The translations under genes were made by a program, and so were the position numbers. Positions 49,199-57,646 of a stretch of DNA of 64,000 nucleotides are shown one piece after another. Position 1 is the stretch's first letter; each line of letters begins with the position of its first letter. The notes beneath the pieces were generated by a model. It saw nothing but the letters and a program-made list of their open reading frames with translations, searched no databases and was not told where the DNA came from. Location of the stretch: NCBI RefSeq assembly GCF_017894365.1, contig NZ_CP059467.1:806001-870000 (forward strand). Reading direction: 5' to 3'. This stretch comes from Aromatoleum bremense (GTDB taxonomy: Bacteria > Pseudomonadota > Gammaproteobacteria > Burkholderiales > Rhodocyclaceae).

Positions 49199-50096
49199 CG
49201 GCGCGGGCCTGCAGCTGCCTGCCGCGCAGCGCGATGGCGCTGATCAGGCCGAGCGCGACGGCGATGCACAGCATGCCGAAGGATTCGGGTCCGCTCGGGC
49301 GCTCGCCGAGTTCGAGCCAGCCGCTCAGCACGCCGACGGCCGGAATCGCGAGCGACGACAGGCCGGCAAGGCCGGCGGGCATGCGGTCGAGGATGAACAC
49401 CCACATCAGCCACGCGAGCCCCGTCGCCAGCAGGCCGTTGTAGATCAGCGCGGCGATGAAATATGGCGTCAGGCGCGGTGGCTCGGACGGCAGCCACCAT
49501 GCGATGACACACAGCACCAGCGAGCCCAGCAGCATCTGCCACGCGGTCAGCGACAGCAGGTCGACGCTCACGCGGGCACGCAGCCGCTTGAGCACGATCG
49601 CGCTCGCCGCCCAAGCGACGCTGCCGAGCAGCGCCAGCGTCGTGCTGAAGAGATCGCCCTGCGGTTTGGACGGGTCGAGGATGAAGACGAGCCCGACCAG
49701 CGCCAGCGCGACGGCGACCCACTGCAGGCCGCGCACCCGTTCGCCGAGAAACACCCACGCCATCGGCAGCAGCCAGAACGGCATCGCATAGACGAGCACT
49801 GCCGTCTTGCCGGCACCGCCGCTGACGAGCGCCCACTGGATCAGCGCCGTGAAGGCGGTGGTCTGCAGCAGGCCGAGCAGCAGCGTCGGGCCGAGGGCGA
49901 CCGGGCGCAGCGGCTGACGCCGCAGCGCGAGCACCGCGAACAGCGCGAGCGCCCCGAACAGTGTGCGGATCGCCGAAAAATCGAACGGATCGGCATAACG
50001 CATGACGTTCTTCATGACGACCCAGTTGTAGCCCCAGATCAGTGACAGCAGCACGAGGATTCCGGCCGCCAGTTTGAGTTCGAGATTTTTTTTCAT
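49176..50096 (-). CDS. EamA/DMT-family transporter
   Basis: The product has 306 aa from the ATG at 50096. Ten membrane helices formed by two EamA repeats, with LIWGYNWVVMKNVMRYADPF in helix 1 and AWLMWVFILDRMPAGLAGL in the second half. Such proteins export amino acids or other small metabolites; the substrate cannot be told. It is divergent from amtB across a 229-bp gap. Confidence 0.9.
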   Translation of the reverse strand: MKKNLELKLAAGILVLLSLIWGYNWVVMKNVMRYADPFDFSAIRTLFGALALFAVLALRRQPLRPVALGPTLLLGLLQTTAFTALIQWALVSGGAGKTAVLVYAMPFWLLPMAWVFLGERVRGLQWVAVALALVGLVFILDPSKPQGDLFSTTLALLGSVAWAASAIVLKRLRARVSVDLLSLTAWQMLLGSLVLCVIAWWLPSEPPRLTPYFIAALIYNGLLATGLAWLMWVFILDRMPAGLAGLSSLAIPAVGVLSGWLELGERPSGPESFGMLCIAVALGLISAIALRGRQLQARAASAGSRS

Positions 50097-50146
50097 TGTC
50101 TGCCCTGTTGGAACATGTGCCGCCGGCCCGCCCGCCGTATTTTCGA

Positions 50147-50230
50147 GGCACTGCGACGAGGCGTGCCGCACCGTGATTGTGCATCCGGCTTGCCGACATG
50201 CACCACGACCGGGATTCCGGTGGTGCGCCG
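50147..50230. repeat. Dispersed intergenic repeat, copy 1 (with hairpin 50200-50226)
   Basis: Beginning GGCACTGCGACGAGGC and ending near CACGACCGGGATTCC, this stretch is clearly similar to 53559-53630. The 3' part also folds: GCACCACGACCGG pairs with CCGGTGGTGC around GATT, with a 3-nt bulge. It sits in the divergent region between the EamA transporter gene and amtB. Confidence 0.6.
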
Positions 50231-50325
50231 CAGCGCTGGATATTCCCAGGATATTGAAACAAAACGTTTAATTTTTTCGGTTCGGTTTTTGCTTAGTTGA
50301 TCGGATTTGCCAGTGGAGTCCGTTC

Positions 50326-51528
50326 ATGGAGCAGTTCAAGACCTCGGCCGACGTCCTCTTTGTATTGCTCGGCGCCATCATGGTGCTCGCGATGCACGCG
50401 GGATTCGCCTTCCTCGAAGTCGGCACGGTGCGCAAGAAGAACCAGGTGAACGCGCTGGTGAAGATCATCAGCGATTTCGCGATGTCCTCGATCGCGTATT
50501 TCGTCGTCGGCTACTCGATCGCCTACGGCAGCGATTTTTTCGTCGGTGCCGACCGCCTCGTCGCCGGCTCGGGCTATGAACTGGTCAAGTTCTTCTTCCT
50601 GCTCACTTTCGCCGCGGCCATTCCCGCGATCATCTCCGGCGGCATCGCGGAGCGCGCGCGCTTCGGGCCGCAGCTGATCGCGACATTCGTGATCGTCGGC
50701 TTTCTCTACCCGTTCTTCGAAGGCGTCGTCTGGAACGGCAACTTCGGTTTCCAGAGCTGGCTCGAAGCCGCGTTCGGCGCGAAGTTCCACGACTTCGCCG
50801 GCAGCGTCGTCGTGCATGCCTTCGGTGGCTGGATCGCGCTGCCCGCCGTGCTGCTGCTCGGCGCGCGCCGCGGGCGCTACCACAAGAACGGCGCGATCTC
50901 CGCGCATCCGCCGTCGAGCATCCCGTTCCTCGCGCTCGGGGCGTGGATCCTGACCGTCGGCTGGTTCGGCTTCAACGTGATGAGCGCGCAGCGGCTCGAC
51001 GCCGTCAATGGGCTCGTCGCGATCAATTCGTTGATGGCGATGGTCGGCGGCACGCTCGCCGCGCTCGCCGCCGGGCGCAACGACCCGGGCTTCGTGCATA
51101 ACGGCCCGCTCGCGGGACTGGTCGCGGTGTGCGCCGGCTCGGACCTGATGCACCCCGGCGGTGCGCTGGTGGTCGGTGCGGTCGCCGGCGGCCTGTTCGT
51201 GTTCCTGTTCACGGTCGCGCAGAACCGCTGGAAAATCGACGACGTGCTCGGCGTGTGGCCGCTGCACGGCCTGTGCGGCGCGTGGGGCGGCATCGCGGCC
51301 GGAATCTTCGGCTCGACCGCGCTCGGCGGCCTCGGCGGCGTCAGCTTAGCGGCGCAGACGATCGGAACGCTCGCCGGCATCGTCGTGGCGCTCGCCGGCG
51401 GCACGGTGGTCTACGGCGCGATCAAGGCGACGATGGGGCTACGGCTCGACCCCGAACAGGAATTCGCCGGCGCCGACCTGTCGCTGCACAGGATCTCGGC
51501 GACCGCGGAGCGCGAAACGTCGTGGTGA
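50326..51528 (+). CDS. amtB: Ammonium transporter
   Basis: The protein has 400 aa with eleven membrane helices. The twin channel histidines are in SVVVHAFGGW and VWPLHGLCGAWGG. The recruitment-site Asp precedes the first (KFHDFAG). N-terminal AFLEVGTVRKKNQVN is typical of Amt proteins, and there is no cleaved signal peptide. GGAG lies 7 nt before the ATG. No glnK is adjacent, which is unusual because most bacterial amtB genes follow glnK. An AT-rich stretch (50255-50290) upstream may be the promoter. Confidence 0.94.
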   Translation: MEQFKTSADVLFVLLGAIMVLAMHAGFAFLEVGTVRKKNQVNALVKIISDFAMSSIAYFVVGYSIAYGSDFFVGADRLVAGSGYELVKFFFLLTFAAAIPAIISGGIAERARFGPQLIATFVIVGFLYPFFEGVVWNGNFGFQSWLEAAFGAKFHDFAGSVVVHAFGGWIALPAVLLLGARRGRYHKNGAISAHPPSSIPFLALGAWILTVGWFGFNVMSAQRLDAVNGLVAINSLMAMVGGTLAALAAGRNDPGFVHNGPLAGLVAVCAGSDLMHPGGALVVGAVAGGLFVFLFTVAQNRWKIDDVLGVWPLHGLCGAWGGIAAGIFGSTALGGLGGVSLAAQTIGTLAGIVVALAGGTVVYGAIKATMGLRLDPEQEFAGADLSLHRISATAERETSW

Positions 51529-51552
51529 GCGGCCGTGATCGCAGGAAGCAGG

Positions 51553-52752
51553 TTATGCCGATTCGTTCCGCCACGAGTCCCCCGGCATGATCCGCTTCAT
51601 GAACTCATCAAAGAGCGGGACGGTGAAGGCCGTATCTCCATGCGATGGGCTCCACACCATACCCTTGTTGATGATCTTCCCTCGTGTGGGGGCAAGGGCC
51701 GAAACCTCCCGGCCAAGGACGGCGGCAATATCGCCGGAGCGGTGTGGCCCGGGCCCCAGTTCGGCCATCGCTCTGAGGTAACGGCGCTCCAGGGGGGTCA
51801 TGCGGTCGAATCGCACCCGGAAGAAGCTTTCATCAAGGGCAGCGATCGCGACAGTGCTGGCTCGCTCTACATTGGACAGCGTAATCGGGCTGGCATCGGC
51901 CAAATCCCAAGCGTGCTTCCCCCATTCCTGAAGAAAGTAGGGATAGCCCCGCGTATGAGCAATGATCGCCTTGACCGCGTCGTCGTCGAACTTGACGCCC
52001 AGCGCCTCGGCTGGCGCTTCCAGGGCTTTGCGTGCATCAGCGCTGGCAAGGGGGCCGACCTCCGGGTAATCGAAGAGCCGCTCGGCATAGGATTTGGCAC
52101 TGCCGGCCCGTTCCCGTAACTGAGGGAGACCCGCGCCGACGAGCATGACCGGCAAGCGCAGCTGGGCACACCGATGCAGCGCAGAAATCAATGCCGCAAA
52201 TTGCGCTTCGTTGATGTACTGAAGTTCATCGATGAACATTACCACTGCCGTGCCGGCCTCTTTCGCAGCGATCCCGACCTGTTCCAGAAGGGTAGCCAGA
52301 TCGGTTTCCAGATCGCCGTTATCGGCAAGTCCGGGTTCGGGTTCGTAATCGATGCCGACTTCGATGTCGTGGTATGTGATCCGCAAAGCCTTGGCAAAAC
52401 CCGCCAGGGCGCTGAGCCCTCGCTTCGCCACGTCCTTTGCTGCTTCGACTCGGCTCAGACGCAACAGCGCGACTCGTAACTGAGGGGCCAGGAGCGCCGG
52501 CAATGATCGCCCCTCAGGGGCTTCCATGCGGACGGTCTGCATTCCGTCGGCTTCGGTATCGATACGCATCCGTTCGAGGAGTACGGTTTTACCGACTCCC
52601 CGAAGCCCCACCAAGAGGACACTCTTGGCCGGATTGCCGATCCGGATCCGCTGCAGCGCGATTCGCACGATGCGGCGCAACTCGTCTCGGCCAGCCAGCT
52701 CTGGCGGCGGAGAGCCGGCTCCTGGGGCGTATGGGTTACGTACAGGATCCAC
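51553..52752 (-). CDS. Orphan AAA+ ATP-binding protein
   Basis: The product has 399 aa, probably from a GTG at 52752. Walker A LLVGLRGVGKTVLLERM, Walker B VVMFIDELQYI, then a helical lid and a C-terminal winged-helix-like region (MTPLERRYLRAMAELGPGPHRSGDIAAVLGRE). The layout resembles Orc1/Cdc6-like or ATPase_2/AAA_16 proteins found scattered on bacterial chromosomes. The function is unknown. GC is somewhat lower than in neighbouring genes, suggesting acquisition. A 15-bp palindrome lies directly upstream and may be its operator. Confidence 0.82.
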   Translation of the reverse strand: MDPVRNPYAPGAGSPPPELAGRDELRRIVRIALQRIRIGNPAKSVLLVGLRGVGKTVLLERMRIDTEADGMQTVRMEAPEGRSLPALLAPQLRVALLRLSRVEAAKDVAKRGLSALAGFAKALRITYHDIEVGIDYEPEPGLADNGDLETDLATLLEQVGIAAKEAGTAVVMFIDELQYINEAQFAALISALHRCAQLRLPVMLVGAGLPQLRERAGSAKSYAERLFDYPEVGPLASADARKALEAPAEALGVKFDDDAVKAIIAHTRGYPYFLQEWGKHAWDLADASPITLSNVERASTVAIAALDESFFRVRFDRMTPLERRYLRAMAELGPGPHRSGDIAAVLGREVSALAPTRGKIINKGMVWSPSHGDTAFTVPLFDEFMKRIMPGDSWRNESA

Positions 52753-52764
52753 GGTTATACCAAC

Positions 52765-52801
52765 CTTACCAATGTTATCGTCGCAAGATAATATTGGTAA
52801 G
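52765..52801. promoter_or_regulatory. 15-bp inverted repeat upstream of the AAA ATPase gene
   Basis: CTTACCAATGTTATC and GATAATATTGGTAAG (one mismatch) flank a 7-bp spacer, starting 13 bp upstream of the GTG at 52752. AT-rich in a GC-rich genome, so it is unlikely by chance. Good candidate for an operator, possibly autoregulatory. The rest of the gap to 53050 shows nothing else. Confidence 0.6.
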
Positions 52802-53050
52802 CTTAGTTGATATCAAGCGCTGGCCATTGAAGGCCGATGAAACTCCTGTGCGAATAGCCAGCAGCGGGTAAGCTCGCGAACCCGCCATGCGATGTTTTCA
52901 AGGCGCCGGAAACCGGCGCCCTGCTCCCGTCGGGACCCGGCTGGCCCCACGCCCCCGGCGGACGCCGCGGCACCTTCGGTTCGATGCGGTGTCCCTACAG
53001 CAACTCGCAATCCACCGCTCGCGAACGCCGCCGCCCCCGGAGAACCCCCG

Positions 53051-53536
53051 ATGCTTCGTACCCTCAACGACCTGTTTCGTTCGCTGTTCGATGCCCCTCC
53101 CCCCACCGATGAACCGGCCGGCCAGCACGCGCTGCAACTGGCGACCGCGGTGCTGCTCGTCGAGGTGATGCGCAGCGACGCGAAGATCGGCGCGCAGGAA
53201 CGGCGCACCGTGCTCGCGGCCCTGCGCGACAAGTTCGCCCTCGCCGACGACGAACTCGAGCGCCTGTTTGAACTGGCCGAAACACACGCCCGCGAAGCGA
53301 CCGATTTCCATCATTTCACCTCGAAGATCAACAAGGGTTTCAGCGCCGAACAAAAATTACGCATCGTCGAATTGCTGTGGCAGGTCGCGCTCGCCGACGG
53401 CCACATCAGTCATCACGAAAACCACCTGATGCGCAAGCTCGGCGACCTGCTCCACATTCCTCACGCCGCCTACGTCGCCGCGAAGCAGCGCGCCCGGCAG
53501 CACATGAACGTGCCCGACGCGCCAGCCGCTCCGTGA
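53051..53536 (+). CDS. TerB-like (tellurite-resistance-type) helical protein
   Basis: The product has 161 aa from the ATG at 53051. It carries a TerB fold: ALQLATAVLLVEVMRSDAKIGAQERRTV, then ADGHISHHENHLMRKLGDLLHIP near the C-terminus, with the acidic/His metal-binding type helices of TerB. Stand-alone TerB proteins like this are chromosomal and not evidence of tellurite resistance. The gene is GC-rich like the core genome and marks the left edge of the lower-GC island. Confidence 0.85.
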   Translation: MLRTLNDLFRSLFDAPPPTDEPAGQHALQLATAVLLVEVMRSDAKIGAQERRTVLAALRDKFALADDELERLFELAETHAREATDFHHFTSKINKGFSAEQKLRIVELLWQVALADGHISHHENHLMRKLGDLLHIPHAAYVAAKQRARQHMNVPDAPAAP

Positions 53537-54039
53537 TCGCACGGTGATCGCGCATCACGGCACCGCGACGAGGCATTACGCACCGCAATCGTCCGTCCTG
53601 CCGGGCTGCACCACCGCCGGGATTGCGCCGAATCGGGCGACGATCAGCGAGATTGGAAATCGGCGCCAACGCGTGTGCGCGATCGGTTTCCGTGAACGAT
53701 TGCTCCCGACCTGATGCAGATCTTCGTGCCGCGCCGGACTGAAGGGCAAGTGACGAAGTACAGCGACCGTTCGAGACACTGAATGGCGGCAGTGTTGCGG
53801 AAAGCCGCCGCACGGCGCTCAGCGCCGTCGAACGGCCGGTCCGCGGTTATCCAACTGGTGGTATCGACCCAGAAGAGACCTTCACCAACGTGGCTGTGAG
53901 CTTCTGGTTTTCCGCCTGAGCGGAAACTGGCGATCAGGCCCATCTTCGTCCGCAATCCATACGTCAGCTGCCGCACCTCCCACCCAAAGCGGCAGCGCCT
54001 CGATTTTTATGGAAGTTGTTGACCTGTAATTCCGATGGG
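53537..54039. other. Gap at left edge of the defence island
   Basis: About 500 bp with only short overlapping frames. The first 95 bp carry copy 2 of the dispersed repeat. From about 53640 the base composition falls toward that of the island. No transposase, integrase or tRNA was recognised. A short direct repeat marking an integration site was not found by eye. Confidence 0.5.
53559..53630. repeat. Dispersed intergenic repeat, copy 2
   Basis: It starts GGCACCGCGACGAGGC, continues through GCACCG and ends CACCGCCGGGATTGC. The copy at 50147-50230 has the same blocks in the same order with substitutions and a small gap. Confidence 0.55.
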
Positions 54040-56826
54040 TCAGCTGACCAACTCTTCGAGAGAACTGACGACTCGAAACCGTACTTCCTCGAAGTTCTTG
54101 AAATGGCGCTTGCCGCATTCGATGCGCAAATCCTCAATCGGCCGCAGCAGCCCGAGTTGCACATGGCCGGTGTTGCCGGTCTTCTTGGTTTCAGCCACGA
54201 AGTACAACACCTTGTCGTTCTTGTAGGCCACCGCCCAGTCGGGGTTGTACGGGCCGACGGGCGTTTCGATCTGAAACCAGCGCGGCAGCTTGATGTAGAA
54301 CAAAACGTCGTCGTTGTCCTCGCAGGCTTGAGCAAACAAGCGTTCGGGGCTGGAATTCGAGTCGATGACGATGTGCGAGAACAGCGTTTTATCCTGCTTG
54401 CCCACGGCACAGACATTGGACGCGAAAACCTCCATCAAGTCGTCAGCTTCAAACCGGCGCATTTCGTAGAAAGCATTTTCCAGCTTGAGGTATTTCACCC
54501 CGCTGCCTTCGGAATTGTCGCCGTAGACCAGAAACTCCCGCTTCTCGGCATTGACCAGTTCCGACACCTGATCCACAAACGCCTGCGGATTATTGACGGC
54601 ATCCGCCAATCGCCCGGAATCCAGCAGAATGCGCGCCACGGTGGACTTCGCCAGCCCTGTTTTGTTCTGCACTTGGCCGACAAAATCCGGCATCACGTAC
54701 TTTGCCTCCACCGTCTGTGTGCGGAAGCCCGTTTGCGTGCCGGATACGCCGGTTGCACCAATCGCAATTTCAGCGCGAGTCAGTGCCATCTTGGGGCGCT
54801 CGATGGCGGGCAACTTCGTTTTAACACGGCTCGCCGCCTTTGCGATCAACTCGCTTGTCTTGTATTCGACTCGGTAACGAGTGCGTGCCCGAATCCTTTC
54901 CCAAAGCTCCAAAAACTGGCTGTCCGTGTCGTAGCCTTTGCGCAGTCGCACGGTCACTTTGTTGCGTTCGTTTTGAACCATGTCGCGCTTGAACTTGACG
55001 CCGGCATCAAGCATTTCGGTCTGTAACTGGTTGGCGAAGTCCTCGTAGCTCTCGTTTGCAATCACGGTCAGGCGGTTGATCGCGCGGTCATTCACCCGCA
55101 CAAATTCATCGCCCACGCCTTTGACGCACAGACGCAAACCGCGCCCGATCTCCTGCCGTTTCTTGATTTCAGAGCTGCTTTCGGCGAGCGTGCAAATCTG
55201 GAATACGTTGGGGTTATCCCAACCCTCGCGCAGCGCGGAGTGACTGAAAATGAATGCCAGCGGTTCAGTTAGGTCCAGCAGGCGTTCCTTGTCGCGCATG
55301 ATGAGTTCGAAGGTGCTGGCTTCGGCATCGGCGTTAGTTTTTCCGGTCAGCGTCTCGAAAGGCGACACCGCCCGCTTGTCCTGAGAAAAATAGCCGTTGT
55401 GAACTTTCGCGCCATCATGTGGCATCAGGCCGATGTATTCGGCTTTGGCGCGGTACTGCTCATAGATTTCTTCAAACCATTCGCCGAACTTGCCCTTGGT
55501 CGCCGTGCCGTCCTCGGCGTAAGCACGATAGTTGACCACGCGGTCGATAAAAAACACCGACAGCACCTTGATTCCCATCGGGTGCAGTTTCTGTGCTTTC
55601 TCAAAGTGGCGGCGCACCGTTGCCTCGATCTGCAAACGCAGGATGGCATCCGTCAATGCGCCGTGCGGACTCCCGGCCCGCACCTTCACGTCGTTGGCAA
55701 AGGTGATGAAACCTTCCCCCGCGTCGATTTCATTGACGATGAAACCATCGCGATAAATCTCGCGCTGGTTTGAAAGCGCAAACAGGTCGTCGCCGTTCTT
55801 CACGCTCACGCTGGCTTTTTCTGGCCCGCTCGATTGGTTGCGCCAGATCGAGAGCTTGGCCTTGACGCTTCGCGCACCGGTCTTGAAGCTTTCCACTTCG
55901 ACAAAGGCTCGATTCGCATCCTTCAGCTCAATGACTGAATCCACACCAATCTGCTTGACCAGTCCCAATTCGTAGGCGCGTACCGGGTCCAGCGAATAAA
56001 TCAGGTTGTAGGCGTTTCGGTGGGTCGCTGAATAGCGCAACGTGCACATAGGGTTGAGCCGCGCGATTGCCTGCTTGCGAATGTCGGTTTCCAGATTCTG
56101 CGGCTCGTCCAAGATGACAATAGGGTGAGCTGACTGAATAAACTCGATGGGTTTGACCCCGGTTTCCCGTAACTGGTTGATGACGTTGCCTTTGCTCTTC
56201 TTGACCTTCTTAGCTTCAGCAGTAGTGCTCGGCTCTGTCGAATCCTTGGCAAAAGCATCGATGTTGATGACCAGGATCTGGATGGCATCGGACAGCGCAA
56301 AATTTCTCAGCTCGTTGACTTTTGCCGAGTCATAAACCTTGAACTCAACACGCTCATAATCGTATAGCGTCTTGAAGTGGTCCTGAGTGATTTGCAGGCT
56401 TTTCAGCACGCCCTCGCGGATCGCCACCGAGGGCACCACGATCACGAATTTCTTGAACCCGTAGGTCATCGATAATTCATGGATCGTGCGCAGATAAACG
56501 TAAGTCTTGCCGGTACCGGTTTCCATCTCGACCGTGAAGTTGGGGCAAGCACCAATCGAAGCGCCATCGTCCAGCATCATCGTTTCAAGTGCGGGCGACA
56601 GCGCAATGCCATGCGCGGTTTGTATGGCATGCAAGTTTTTCAGCCATTGCTCATCATCGATGACGCGCTGGTTTGCCACGCCTAACTCATTGAGCTGCAA
56701 ACTGGAAAGCTCGTCTTCCCGCGACACTGCCGCATGAGAGGAATCCGGCTGCCCGTCGAACAGCGCAACGACGGCACGTATGGCTTCGAGCTGATAGTCC
56801 TGATTCGCATCGAATTGCAGTTTCAC
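54040..56826 (-). CDS. res: Type III restriction enzyme Res subunit
   Basis: The product has 928 aa. I chose the GTG at 56826 because it overlaps the stop of the preceding gene as GTGA and the protein then begins KLQFDANQDYQLEAI, the usual N-terminus. The helicase part has Walker A METGTGKTYV, the DEAD-like box VILDEPQNLE, SATHRNAYN and the late motif QEIGRGLRL. The C-terminal nuclease has the PD-(D/E)xK pattern in NPDWAV...FVAETKKT. It appears intact. It cuts DNA with Mod when unmodified sites are present. It is the last gene of the six-gene operon. Confidence 0.95.
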   Translation of the reverse strand: MKLQFDANQDYQLEAIRAVVALFDGQPDSSHAAVSREDELSSLQLNELGVANQRVIDDEQWLKNLHAIQTAHGIALSPALETMMLDDGASIGACPNFTVEMETGTGKTYVYLRTIHELSMTYGFKKFVIVVPSVAIREGVLKSLQITQDHFKTLYDYERVEFKVYDSAKVNELRNFALSDAIQILVINIDAFAKDSTEPSTTAEAKKVKKSKGNVINQLRETGVKPIEFIQSAHPIVILDEPQNLETDIRKQAIARLNPMCTLRYSATHRNAYNLIYSLDPVRAYELGLVKQIGVDSVIELKDANRAFVEVESFKTGARSVKAKLSIWRNQSSGPEKASVSVKNGDDLFALSNQREIYRDGFIVNEIDAGEGFITFANDVKVRAGSPHGALTDAILRLQIEATVRRHFEKAQKLHPMGIKVLSVFFIDRVVNYRAYAEDGTATKGKFGEWFEEIYEQYRAKAEYIGLMPHDGAKVHNGYFSQDKRAVSPFETLTGKTNADAEASTFELIMRDKERLLDLTEPLAFIFSHSALREGWDNPNVFQICTLAESSSEIKKRQEIGRGLRLCVKGVGDEFVRVNDRAINRLTVIANESYEDFANQLQTEMLDAGVKFKRDMVQNERNKVTVRLRKGYDTDSQFLELWERIRARTRYRVEYKTSELIAKAASRVKTKLPAIERPKMALTRAEIAIGATGVSGTQTGFRTQTVEAKYVMPDFVGQVQNKTGLAKSTVARILLDSGRLADAVNNPQAFVDQVSELVNAEKREFLVYGDNSEGSGVKYLKLENAFYEMRRFEADDLMEVFASNVCAVGKQDKTLFSHIVIDSNSSPERLFAQACEDNDDVLFYIKLPRWFQIETPVGPYNPDWAVAYKNDKVLYFVAETKKTGNTGHVQLGLLRPIEDLRIECGKRHFKNFEEVRFRVVSSLEELVS

Positions 56827-57638
56827 AACCCATCCCCCATAATTCGATAGGGGTGTTGGCCGCGCTGACAACGCCCCCAGGAACTCAACAATAGTTTCGT
56901 GTGCCGCTCGATCCAAGAACGCATGTCATTATCCCAAGATGGTGGCCCTTCCATGCGCTCGAAACGATCAATCCGGTACTTAGCAAGCGTTTTAGGCCGT
57001 CCTGTGGGAGTTAGCCGTTGGGGATCAACCAGATGGACATGCGGGTACCCATGATCTAGCGGGTACATCTGTATAGGGTAGTTCGCCAATTCGCCGATTG
57101 TGTTCCCTTCGGTCAAACCTCTACCCCAATCAACCAAATTCTGCTGCCAACGGGTTGCATGGGCGCAATTGGCAACATGTTGGATTTCGCACGCTTGCTC
57201 GGCAATGTCTTCACCCTCCAAACGACATGCCGAAGCGGTAATCGAAGAAGAAAGCCAGTCGGAATTGGCTACCGGAAAACTAAAAGCCCAACTGCCAACA
57301 AGATGAGAAAAGCTCAAACCGACGGCCTTCTGGTTGTTGAAATAAACATCAGTATCTAGGCTATCCATGGGGCAAACATTGCGAAGTCTTGGCAACAACC
57401 GTTGATACTCAGTCCTTCCCAGCCATTCCCTTACCCAAGCAGAAAGGGGCTTGGCACCGCACAGCTCATGCCAATGACCTGTCGGCAACGCCATAGTTAC
57501 ATCGGGTTGATGTCGACTGACCTGCTGCAGACAAGCAAAGAGCTCCAGCGTCCATGTTTTCCAATCTGCTTCCAATTCTGGCGGCATCCCCCCAGGTGGC
57601 GCAGATAGTTCATTGAAGTACAGCACGAGCGATTTCAC
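56823..57638 (-). CDS. Unknown protein of the restriction operon cassette
   Basis: The product has 271 aa from a GTG at 57638 with GAGGTG 4 nt upstream. I do not recognise the family. It is soluble with no membrane segment or obvious repeats. Motif-like parts are GSWAFSFPVANSDWL, CEIQHVANCAHATRW, YPHVHLVDPQRLTPTGRPKT and a C-terminal HPYRIMGD. Its stop overlaps the Res start and it begins 8 bp after the ATPase gene, so the three products are made together. It may be the effector or partner of the ATPase in this cassette. Confidence 0.8.
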   Translation of the reverse strand: MKSLVLYFNELSAPPGGMPPELEADWKTWTLELFACLQQVSRHQPDVTMALPTGHWHELCGAKPLSAWVREWLGRTEYQRLLPRLRNVCPMDSLDTDVYFNNQKAVGLSFSHLVGSWAFSFPVANSDWLSSSITASACRLEGEDIAEQACEIQHVANCAHATRWQQNLVDWGRGLTEGNTIGELANYPIQMYPLDHGYPHVHLVDPQRLTPTGRPKTLAKYRIDRFERMEGPPSWDNDMRSWIERHTKLLLSSWGRCQRGQHPYRIMGDGL

Positions 57639-57646
57639 AGTGCACC

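Noticed and set aside
53051..53536. Tellurite resistance determinant
   Set aside because: Only a lone TerB-like domain is present, with no terC, terD or terZ genes.
53644..53976. A minus-strand frame of 110 codons at the island edge
   Set aside because: No domain, no ribosome site and overlap with other equally poor frames; could be a decayed gene but nothing supports one.
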